DNA of 7,726 nt from Asticcacaulis sp. UBA2476 (GTDB lineage: Bacteria > Pseudomonadota > Alphaproteobacteria > Caulobacterales > Caulobacteraceae): NCBI GenBank assembly GCA_002342035.1, contig DDPE01000030.1, positions 1-7,726 on the forward strand. Reading direction: 5' to 3'. The notes under the pieces were generated by a model. It saw only the letters and a program-made list of their open reading frames with translations. It did not search any database and was not told where the DNA came from. Below, piece after piece: positions 1-6,642 of this stretch (positions are counted from its first letter, which is position 1; each line of letters begins with the position of its first letter). The translations under genes were made by a program, and so were the position numbers.

Positions 1-1
1 G

Positions 2-685
2 CGTCGCAACACCCGCCTCTATCACACGCCTGTATTCTTACGGTTACAAAAAGCCGTGGAGATCGATGTCGGTGAGGCCTATTTACGCGGGGTGAGCGAT
101 ATATCTTATCCTGATACATCTGAGCCGGAAATTGCCGACCGTATATTGCGATTAGCCAGATCCTATCGCCGTCAATTCACCATCCGCAAAGCTCTGGAAA
201 GCCTGCGTAATGGCCCTAAGATGGACAAAGGGACCGGGTTATTCAGCCGCGACATTTTCGCATCCCATCTGGCCCGGTTGTCCCGCACAGCCGCAGAACG
301 CAATCGCCCCCTAAGTGTCTGCGTTCTTAAAATTAGTGAAACGCCGGATATTGCTGCTGCCCGCTCCCGTAAGGCGCTGGAACGCGCTATGCCGCAAATC
401 GGGTCTATGATTTCACGTCTGGTTCGCGCCGAAGATACGGCTGGACGGCTATCCCCTGAAGTCTTCGTACTGGCCCTGCCCGCCACCCCTTACGCAGCGG
501 CCCAGAATGTTGGTGAACGAATCGCGGCGGTTATCGGGTGCACAGCCTTCGAGGCAGGCTCCGGCAAATCGCCCTTCATCGTTGAATTCGATGTAGGCGT
601 AGCGGAGCTTATGCCTAACGAGCCCGCCGCTTCAGCCCTGATGCGAGCCGCTGAGTGCGTAAACCGTCGCCAGGAAGCGGTTTAG
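2..685 (+). CDS. Degenerate GGDEF-domain protein with receiver-like N-terminal part, probable c-di-GMP-binding effector (5' partial)
   Basis: The reading frame is open from the left edge, so the gene starts outside the window. The GTG at 56 lies inside a domain and is unlikely to be the start. The first ~55 residues resemble the end of a response-regulator receiver domain (hydrophobic strand before TPVFL, amphipathic helix, strand with YP where KP is usual, final helix). A GGDEF-fold domain follows from about nt 220 to 650. Its active site is lost: the signature position reads SPEVF (nt 452-466) and the metal-binding Asp region reads LKIS. The allosteric I-site RxxD is intact as RAED (nt 425-436), exactly five residues before the signature. 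In this family such proteins, for example Caulobacter PopA, bind c-di-GMP without synthesising it. Orthology to PopA is inference and is not claimed. It converges on mfd with ten bases between the stop codons. Confidence 0.8.
   Translation, partial: RRNTRLYHTPVFLRLQKAVEIDVGEAYLRGVSDISYPDTSEPEIADRILRLARSYRRQFTIRKALESLRNGPKMDKGTGLFSRDIFASHLARLSRTAAERNRPLSVCVLKISETPDIAAARSRKALERAMPQIGSMISRLVRAEDTAGRLSPEVFVLALPATPYAAAQNVGERIAAVIGCTAFEAGSGKSPFIVEFDVGVAELMPNEPAASALMRAAECVNRRQEAV
660..684. repeat. Perfect 7-bp inverted repeat at the end of the GGDEF-like gene
   Basis: TAAACCG (660-666) and CGGTTTA (678-684) are exact inverted complements around an 11-base loop. The right arm overlaps the TAG stop of the + strand gene. 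On the mfd (-) transcript this hairpin forms just after the stop codon, but it is followed by CGCACTC and not a U tract, so it is not a canonical intrinsic terminator. It could still stabilise the mfd 3' end. The repeat is seen directly; a function is inference. Confidence 0.35.
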
Positions 686-731
686 TCTGGCGGCCTTAAA
701 CCACCAAAGCCGCCAGATCTTTCATTATTTT
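686..731 (+). terminator. Probable intrinsic terminator for the GGDEF-like gene, inside the mfd 3' end
   Basis: A perfect 9-bp GC-rich stem, TCTGGCGGC (686-694) with GCCGCCAGA (709-717), begins on the base after the + strand stop codon. It has a 14-base loop and is followed by a T-rich tract (718-731, ending TTTT). The loop contains the mfd stop codon (696-698) and the right arm is mfd coding sequence. The T tract lies only on the + side, so it would end transcription of the left gene. The long loop and interrupted T tract limit confidence. Confidence 0.5.
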
Positions 732-3700
732 CTCCGCCGCCTGAAGACGCTCAGCGCCGCTTTCCCATTCCCCCTTAACCAGAAGCTTCTGATCGGGACG
801 CAGGCGCCAGTCACCGGGTCGTGCCTGAATTAGCCCTATAAGGCTGCCGGGATTGGCAAAATGATCATTACGGAACGTGATAACGGTGCCTTTTGGCCCC
901 ACATCAATCTTTGCGACATTGGCCTGACGGCAAAGTCCTTTAATCCCGACCACCTTGAGCAATTGCTGAGCTTCATCAGGTATGGGCCCAAAGCGATCGA
1001 TTAACTCAGCCGCCAGCGCTTCGCGATCTTCCAGTTTTTCAGCCTCGGACACACGGCGATAAAGTGATAAACGAATATTTAGGTCCTGAATATACTCTTC
1101 CGGGATCATAACCGCAGCACCGGCATTGATTTGCGGTGACCACCCGCGGTCATCGATAACGGTTTCACCTTTAGCTCTTAGCTCTGCAACGGCATCTTCG
1201 AGCATTTGCTGATACAGCTCCACGCCAATTTCACGAATGTGACCGGACTGTTCATTACCCAGCAGATTACCCCCGCCACGAATATCTAGATCATGGCTGG
1301 CAAGCTGGAACCCTGCCCCAAGATTATCCAGGGATTGCAATACCCTAAGCCTTTTTTCTGAGGCGACACTTAAGGTTTTATTCGGCGGCGTTGTCAGATA
1401 GGCAAACGCACGGGTCTTAGAGCGCCCCACCCGTCCACGGATCTGATAAAGCTGCGATAGTCCGAACATATCAGCCCGATGGACGATGAGGGTATTGGCC
1501 GTGGGCACATCAAGCCCTGATTCAACGATAGTCGTTGACACAAGCACATCATACTGGCCCTCATAAAAGGCCGTCATGACATCTTCTAACTGTGTGGGTG
1601 ATAACTGGCCGTGGCCTACGATAAATTTGATCTCAGGTACTTGCTCGCGTAAAAACGCCTCTATATCCGGTAAATCGCTTAGGCGTGGCACCACGTAATA
1701 GGCCTGCCCTCCGCGGTATTTTTCCCGCAACAAGGCTTCACGCACAGACACCTGGTCAAACGGCAGGACATAGGTGCGTACCGCCAGCCTATCAACAGGT
1801 GGTGTGGCGATAATTGACATTTCCCGGATACCGGACAAGGCCATTTGCAGGGTGCGCGGGATAGGCGTCGCCGACAGCGACAGCATATTAACATCCGCCC
1901 GCAACGATTTCAGTTTCTCTTTGTGCTTAACTCCAAAATGTTGCTCTTCATCAACAATTACAATGCCTAAATTCTTAAAATTAATCTGTTCTGACAGGAT
2001 AGCATGCGTGCCGATAACGATTTCAATTCCGCCGTTTTTCAAGCCCTCACGTGTTTCGTCAGCCTCTTTCCGAGTGACCATACGCGATAAGTGGCGGACG
2101 CGTACAGGCCAGCCCTGAAAACGCTGACTGAAGGTCTTGTAGTGCTGCCGCGCCAGCAATGTCGTCGGGCAGACTATGGCCACCTGCTGCCCTGACATAG
2201 CGACGACAAATGCGGCCCGCAGCGCCACTTCGGTTTTACCAAAGCCGACATCACCGCAGATGAGCCTGTCCATAGGGTGGCCCTTAGACAGATCTTCGAG
2301 CACATCGGCAATGGCATTTAGCTGATCTTCGGTTTCCTCATACGGAAACTGAGCGCAAAACTCATCATAAAGCCCCGATGGCGGATCAATCTGAACCCCA
2401 ATCTTGAGCGCTCTGGCCGCCGCCAATTGAATGAGCCCGTCCGCCATCTCACGCAGACGGTCTTTAGCCTTAGCCTTACGGGCCTGCCAACTGGCTGACC
2501 CCAGACGATCCAGTTGAGCGCTGTCACTATCCGCCCCATAACGGGTCAGAAGATCGATATTTTCAACCGGCAGATAAAGTTTAGCATCGCCAGCATATTG
2601 CAACTCAAGGCAATCATGCGGTGCCTGATCTACGGTCAGCGTTTTCAAACCATCATAGCGGCCTATGCCATGTTCAATGTGGACGACCAGATCACCTTGA
2701 GACAAGGCGGAAGCTTCGGCCAGAAAGTTATTAGCTCTGCGTCGTTTACGCGGTCTTGCTAATCTATCACCTAAGATGTCCGTTTCAGCGATTATGGCCA
2801 GTGTTTCGGTTTCGAAACCCTGATCCAGCGGCAAAACGGCGCGTTGTACGGGCTTGGCTTTCGTCCCCGCAATGCCAAACGTCATGGCATCAGTCCATGT
2901 CGTCGCCTGTCTGACGGTTCCCAGACCATGATCACCTAATAGAGCAGAGAGCCGCTCAGATGATCCGTCGGTCCACGATGCAAAGATAACGCGCTTACCG
3001 GCTTTGGATAGCGCTTTGGCGTGATTGGCAACCGCCGTGAACAGGTTAACGCTGTCCTGAAGCCTTTCGGCTGCAAAGCTTCGTCCGGGCCGTGCGCCCA
3101 GATCAATCACCCCGTTGCCTTCTCCGGGCGCAACCTCAAATCGTCGCATGCGGCATCGCGTCAGCGCCGCATTCCACTCAGCAGCCGTTAAATAAAGCCG
3201 TCCCGGCGGTAAAGCCCGGTAAGACGCACCACCTTTTTGCTCCGACGCCTGTTTGCGGGCCTGATAGGCGTCTTCAATGCTAACCTGACGCTCTTCAAAT
3301 GCCGCTTCTGCCAAAGGATCGAGAAAGATCAGGCTGTCGGCTGGCACATAATCAAATACGCTGCTGAGATTTTCGTAAAACAGCGGCAGCATATGCTCCA
3401 TGCCCTGACGCCGAATACCGTTGGACACCGCGGCATATAAGGGATCATCTCCGGCAGCACCAAAGGCTTCCAGATACCCCTGCCGGAAGCGTTTGATGCT
3501 GCTCTCATCAAGCAAGACCTCACTTACCGCCATGAAGTCCAGACCGTGTACGGTTTTTAACGAGCGTTGCGTCTCCGGATCGAACGTGCGCAGAGATTCC
3601 AGTGTGTCACCGAAAAAATCGAGCCGAACGGGTTCATCCTGACTTGGTGAGAACACATCGACAATCCCGCCCCTGACGGCAAACTCGCCCTTTTCCGATA

Positions 3701-4184
3701 CGGTCGACACCCGGTTATAACCGTTGCGCGCAAAGTAGCTTTCTAGTTTCGCTATATCGATTGTCTGCCCAGGGCGCAGAGACAGAAAGCTGTCCTTAGT
3801 AACCTGTCTGGGTGCTACTTTCTGGCTGATGGCCGCAGCCGTTGTCAGCAGCAATAAGGGGGCAGTCCTCTTATCCTGATCTGCACCTGCGACCGCCTGA
3901 AGCCGTGTCAGGCTGGCCATACGCTGGGCCACCAACCCGCCACTGGGACTTACGCGATCATAAGGCAGGCAATCCCACGCCGGAAGCTTAACGACCTCCA
4001 GATCCGGCGCATAAAAACCCAATTCTTCGGCGACAGCGTTCATGCGGCCATAGTCACGCGCTATGAATACGCCAAACCCTTCGGAACGCACCATGTCGGA
4101 CAGGATCAGGCTGTCGAATCCTGAGGGGCACCCGGAAAGCGTTAATTGGCGGGCATTACCTGAAATCGCGGCTAAATCAGTCAT
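696..4184 (-). CDS. mfd: Transcription-repair coupling factor Mfd
   Basis: Mfd is an ATP-driven DNA translocase that pushes or removes RNA polymerase stalled at lesions and recruits UvrA for nucleotide excision repair. The 1162-residue protein is full length for the family (E. coli about 1148). Domains in order: UvrB-like N-terminal region (about 15-350; the UvrA-binding portion includes the VRGGIVDVF segment near 170-178); CarD/TRCF RNA polymerase-interaction domain (about 491-560, with VHIEHGIGRYDG); superfamily 2 helicase core with Walker A GDVGFGKT (644-651), DEEQ box (745-748), SAT (771-773) and arginine-finger motif GRVGR (917-921); TRG motif (about 963-981); C-terminal TRCF regulatory domain (about 1026-1130). 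All expected motifs are intact. The ATG at 4184 is chosen because an in-frame TAA lies three codons upstream and the N terminus matches alphaproteobacterial Mfd. No Shine-Dalgarno sequence precedes it, so translation is probably coupled to sdhE. Confidence 0.98.
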   Translation of the reverse strand: MTDLAAISGNARQLTLSGCPSGFDSLILSDMVRSEGFGVFIARDYGRMNAVAEELGFYAPDLEVVKLPAWDCLPYDRVSPSGGLVAQRMASLTRLQAVAGADQDKRTAPLLLLTTAAAISQKVAPRQVTKDSFLSLRPGQTIDIAKLESYFARNGYNRVSTVSEKGEFAVRGGIVDVFSPSQDEPVRLDFFGDTLESLRTFDPETQRSLKTVHGLDFMAVSEVLLDESSIKRFRQGYLEAFGAAGDDPLYAAVSNGIRRQGMEHMLPLFYENLSSVFDYVPADSLIFLDPLAEAAFEERQVSIEDAYQARKQASEQKGGASYRALPPGRLYLTAAEWNAALTRCRMRRFEVAPGEGNGVIDLGARPGRSFAAERLQDSVNLFTAVANHAKALSKAGKRVIFASWTDGSSERLSALLGDHGLGTVRQATTWTDAMTFGIAGTKAKPVQRAVLPLDQGFETETLAIIAETDILGDRLARPRKRRRANNFLAEASALSQGDLVVHIEHGIGRYDGLKTLTVDQAPHDCLELQYAGDAKLYLPVENIDLLTRYGADSDSAQLDRLGSASWQARKAKAKDRLREMADGLIQLAAARALKIGVQIDPPSGLYDEFCAQFPYEETEDQLNAIADVLEDLSKGHPMDRLICGDVGFGKTEVALRAAFVVAMSGQQVAIVCPTTLLARQHYKTFSQRFQGWPVRVRHLSRMVTRKEADETREGLKNGGIEIVIGTHAILSEQINFKNLGIVIVDEEQHFGVKHKEKLKSLRADVNMLSLSATPIPRTLQMALSGIREMSIIATPPVDRLAVRTYVLPFDQVSVREALLREKYRGGQAYYVVPRLSDLPDIEAFLREQVPEIKFIVGHGQLSPTQLEDVMTAFYEGQYDVLVSTTIVESGLDVPTANTLIVHRADMFGLSQLYQIRGRVGRSKTRAFAYLTTPPNKTLSVASEKRLRVLQSLDNLGAGFQLASHDLDIRGGGNLLGNEQSGHIREIGVELYQQMLEDAVAELRAKGETVIDDRGWSPQINAGAAVMIPEEYIQDLNIRLSLYRRVSEAEKLEDREALAAELIDRFGPIPDEAQQLLKVVGIKGLCRQANVAKIDVGPKGTVITFRNDHFANPGSLIGLIQARPGDWRLRPDQKLLVKGEWESGAERLQAAEKIMKDLAALVV

Positions 4185-4190
4185 ACTATA

Positions 4191-4478
4191 TTAAATTTTC
4201 GTATAAGTTTTTTTGTAATAGTTATTGAGTTCATTCATGATTACAGATTGAAACTCAACCGGCGTCGGGTCGCGCTCAATAATCCAACCGTAAAGATCCT
4301 GATCAGGCACTTCAATCAGAACCTCGAATATATCTAGTTCGGCGTCTGTCATTGTACTGAGGCGATCATCGGCATAATTGCCCAATATGATATCGGCTTC
4401 CTTGAAACCACGACGCCAGGCGCGAAATGACAACTTACGTTCGCGTGCCAGACGGGTATCGTTACGGGGTTCAGTCAT
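4191..4478 (-). CDS. sdhE: FAD assembly factor SdhE (succinate dehydrogenase assembly factor 2 family, DUF339/CptB)
   Basis: This 95-residue cytoplasmic protein belongs to the family that promotes covalent attachment of FAD to the succinate dehydrogenase flavoprotein subunit SdhA. The diagnostic RGxxE motif is present as RGFKE (residues 23-27), followed by the family's DADLS-like pattern: DILLG-type helix, an acidic TDAELDIFEVLIEVPDQDLYGW stretch in two parts, and a WI(I/L)ER turn. The ATG at 4478 is preferred. A TTG at 4502 would add eight residues but lies within the leader and has no ribosome site of its own. The last ~15 residues are rich in Asn, Tyr, Lys and Thr, encoded by distinctly AT-rich DNA with a run of seven A. 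It is first gene of a two-gene unit with mfd (six bases between stop and start). From memory, this grouping with recG and mfd recurs in alphaproteobacteria. Confidence 0.92.
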   Translation of the reverse strand: MTEPRNDTRLARERKLSFRAWRRGFKEADIILGNYADDRLSTMTDAELDIFEVLIEVPDQDLYGWIIERDPTPVEFQSVIMNELNNYYKKTYTKI

Positions 4479-4488
4479 GACTTTGTGA

Positions 4489-4492
4489 CTCC
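4489..4492 (-). promoter_or_regulatory. Shine-Dalgarno GGAG deciding the sdhE start
   Basis: GGAG on the - strand ends ten bases before the ATG at 4478. A stronger-looking GGAGGG (4495-4500) lies 16 bases away, which is too far for that ATG. The GGAG overlaps a GANTC site (4487-4491), the CcrM methylation motif of Caulobacter-like bacteria. The spacing is slightly long, but this is the only site that supports a start near the conserved N terminus. Confidence 0.5.
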
Positions 4493-4494
4493 AG

Positions 4495-4509
4495 CCCTCC
4501 AATAGAGGG
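4495..4509. repeat. Small GC-rich inverted repeat in the sdhE leader
   Basis: CCCTC (4495-4499) and GAGGG (4505-4509) are perfect inverted complements around a five-base loop, CAATA. On the sdhE transcript the hairpin would lie just upstream of the GGAG and would hide the more distant GGAGGG. It could equally be a small protein-binding palindrome between the divergent genes, or chance. The stem is only five base pairs. Confidence 0.25.
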
Positions 4510-4578
4510 GGATAATACGAACATAATGGGTCGCCGGTGACTATTCATACACCTGACCATACGGCATGATCCATTCTG

Positions 4579-6642
4579 ATGAGACCGGAGATTCTGTTCC
4601 CCTATTACACGTCTTTAGCCGCCCTGAAAGGGGTCGGACCTAAAATTGCGCCGCTTTTGATCAAGCATGTCGGAGCCTTTATACGTGATCTGGTGTTCAC
4701 CCTGCCTTCTAATATTGTGGAACGCCCAATTACCACGCTCAAACAGGCCATAGTCGGTCAGGTTCAGACCATATTGGTCACAATTGATGGCTACCCTGCC
4801 AATTTGCGCGGCCCCCAACGGATAATGACCTCAGATTCAGAGGGCGCACTGCAAATCGTTTACTTTCACAAAATCAGAGGCTTTGAACAAAAACATCCCA
4901 TAGGCTGTAAGCGCTGGGTGAGCGGTCGGGTCGAAAGCTTCAACGGGTCACTACAGATCACTCACCCCGATTATGTGGTTGATGAAGACAGTGTTTCAGA
5001 CATTCCGCGTTATGAAACGGTTTATCCGGCGACTCAGGCCGTAAGTTCACGAATGATGCGCCGTTTCGTGAGCGCGGCTTTATCGATCCTGCCCGACCTT
5101 CCGGAATGGCTTGACCCGGAAATTATACGTAAAGAAGGCTGGTCAGGATTTAGTGATGCCTTGCACAGGGCTCATGCACCTCAGTCAGTAGGTGATATAA
5201 ACTCAGACCATTCCTGCCGTCGTCGTCTGGCCTATGACGAAGCGCTTGCGCACCAACTGGCCCTGAAAGCGCGGAAGGCCACACGTCAGGCCAGCCCAGC
5301 TCAGAAAATGCCCCGTCACAGCCTCGCCGACAAAGCTCAGGCAGGGCTACCCTTCGCATTAACCAGCGCCCAGCAGCGGGCACTGGGAGATATCCGTAAC
5401 GACCTGCGGTCAGGCTATCGGATGAACCGTCTGATCCAAGGCGATGTCGGCTCCGGAAAAACCTTAGTGGCCCTCATGGCCATGATCGATGTAGCGGAAA
5501 GCGGCTTTCAGAGCGTCATGATGGCACCTACAGAAATTCTGGCGCGGCAGCATTACGAAAAAGCAGTGCCGGCTCTTGACGCACTTGGACTGGCCTCCGT
5601 CTTGATGACGGGGCGTGATAAGGGCACTATCAGGGAGCAAAAACGCGCCTTAGTGGCCTCTGGCGAGGCCGCCATCATTTTTGGCACCCATGCTGTATTT
5701 CAGGAAGGCGTAGACTTCAAAGGGCTGCAACTGGCGGTCATTGATGAACAGCATCGCTTCGGCGTAGGGCAGCGCCAGAAGCTGTTCCTGAAGGGCGACA
5801 GTGTGCATTATTTATCAATGTCAGCGACGCCGATTCCGCGCACCCTGGCCCTCATAGCCTATGGCGAAGCCGACCTCAGCATCCTTGATGAGAAACCCGC
5901 CGGGCGTCAGCCTATTCAAACCGCCGTCATTCCACGCGCCCGTCTTGGCGATGTGTTTAACCGGCTTAAAACCGTACTGGCAGAAGGCGCTCAGGCTTAC
6001 TGGATTTGCCCACTGGTCGAAGAGACTGCCGAAAGCGATATGATTGCGGTGGAGGCCCGTCACCGCGCACTTACCGAAGTTTTCGGCACTGAGATTGGTC
6101 TGGTTCATGGGCGCATGCCATCAATCGATAAAGACACTGTGGTCAGTCGATTTGCGCGCAATGAACTCAAGCTGCTCTGTGCGACGACGGTAGTTGAAGT
6201 TGGCATTGATGTGCCAAACGCCACCATAATCATCATCGAACAAGCCGAGCGATTTGGTCTGGCGCAACTGCATCAGTTACGTGGGCGTGTAGGTCGCGGG
6301 TCAGCCAAAAGTGTATGTATTCTGTTATATGACGCACCTTTAAGCAAATCGGCTCAGGCAAGACTTGAACTTCTACGTGATACCGAAGATGGCTTTGCGA
6401 TCGCAGAAGCCGACTGGAAACTGCGCGGCGAAGGTGATGTTCTGGGCGCAAAACAATCGGGCTTTCCGGACTACAGGTTTGTTGATTCGGAAAAGCATGG
6501 CGATTTGGTCGCTATGGCCGCCAGAGATGCCGTCTACATTCTTCAGCGAGAAAAAAGCTTGCCACAGGCGCGACAACAAGCCTTGAATATCTTAAAGTAT
6601 CTTTTTGACTGGAGAATAGAAGCCTCTGATAAAAATGACTAA
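4579..6642 (+). CDS. recG: ATP-dependent DNA helicase/translocase RecG
   Basis: RecG is a double-stranded DNA translocase that regresses stalled replication forks, processes Holliday junctions and unwinds R-loops. The 687-residue product is the usual family length (E. coli 693). An N-terminal helical segment with the LKGVGPK hallmark (residues 16-22) leads into the OB-fold wedge domain (about 60-150), which splits the fork. The superfamily 2 core follows: Walker A GDVGSGKT (288-295), DEQH box (389-392), SATPIPRTL (415-423), GRVGRG (569-574) and the TRG motif (about 610-628, with LRGEGD and LGAKQSG). All key motifs are intact. The ATG at 4579 is the only usual start after an in-frame TGA at 4567-4569. 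It has no recognisable Shine-Dalgarno sequence, so initiation may be weak or leaderless. The gene is divergent from sdhE-mfd and its TAA overlaps the stop of the converging DUF3089 gene. Confidence 0.98.
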   Translation: MRPEILFPYYTSLAALKGVGPKIAPLLIKHVGAFIRDLVFTLPSNIVERPITTLKQAIVGQVQTILVTIDGYPANLRGPQRIMTSDSEGALQIVYFHKIRGFEQKHPIGCKRWVSGRVESFNGSLQITHPDYVVDEDSVSDIPRYETVYPATQAVSSRMMRRFVSAALSILPDLPEWLDPEIIRKEGWSGFSDALHRAHAPQSVGDINSDHSCRRRLAYDEALAHQLALKARKATRQASPAQKMPRHSLADKAQAGLPFALTSAQQRALGDIRNDLRSGYRMNRLIQGDVGSGKTLVALMAMIDVAESGFQSVMMAPTEILARQHYEKAVPALDALGLASVLMTGRDKGTIREQKRALVASGEAAIIFGTHAVFQEGVDFKGLQLAVIDEQHRFGVGQRQKLFLKGDSVHYLSMSATPIPRTLALIAYGEADLSILDEKPAGRQPIQTAVIPRARLGDVFNRLKTVLAEGAQAYWICPLVEETAESDMIAVEARHRALTEVFGTEIGLVHGRMPSIDKDTVVSRFARNELKLLCATTVVEVGIDVPNATIIIIEQAERFGLAQLHQLRGRVGRGSAKSVCILLYDAPLSKSAQARLELLRDTEDGFAIAEADWKLRGEGDVLGAKQSGFPDYRFVDSEKHGDLVAMAARDAVYILQREKSLPQARQQALNILKYLFDWRIEASDKND
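6551..6584 (-). terminator. Possible intrinsic terminator for the DUF3089 gene, inside the recG 3' end
   Basis: On the - strand, AAGGCTTG (complement of 6577-6584) can pair with CAAGCTTT (complement of 6554-6561). That gives eight pairs, one of them a G-U wobble possible only on the - strand RNA, around a 15-base loop. A run of six T (complement of 6551-6556) forms the foot of the stem and the tail. It lies about 55 bases past the DUF3089 stop codon. The stem is only moderately GC-rich and part of the T tract is used in pairing, so this is tentative. Confidence 0.35.

Larger units (their letters stand above)
4479..4578. promoter_or_regulatory. Divergent intergenic region carrying the sdhE-mfd and recG promoters
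   Basis: The two outward-facing units start on either side of these 100 bases, so at least one promoter for each direction is expected here. Candidate -10 elements are GATAAT (4511-4516) and CATAAT (4522-4527) for recG, and TATTAT (complement of 4512-4517) for sdhE. None has a good TTGAC-like partner at 16-18 bases. GTGACT (4537-4542) resembles a -35 for recG but has no matching -10 at proper spacing. No LexA-type GTTC-N7-GTTC box was seen, so SOS control is not supported. Transcription start sites cannot be placed from sequence alone. Confidence 0.5.

Noticed and set aside
56..58. GTG as start of the first gene
   Set aside because: The frame is open to the window edge and the residues before it continue the receiver-like domain, so the gene is partial instead.
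172..486. 104-codon open frame on the - strand
   Set aside because: Antisense to the GGDEF-like domain, composition typical of a shadow of GC-rich coding sequence.
1774..2118. 114-codon open frame on the + strand
   Set aside because: It lies wholly antisense to the conserved helicase core of mfd, has no family resemblance and no ribosome site; a shadow frame.
4500..4502. TTG as start of sdhE
   Set aside because: It adds eight residues not typical of the family and has no upstream ribosome site; ATG at 4478 fits better.
4479..4578. LexA (SOS) box controlling recG or mfd
   Set aside because: No GTTC-N7-GTTC pair is present on either strand.
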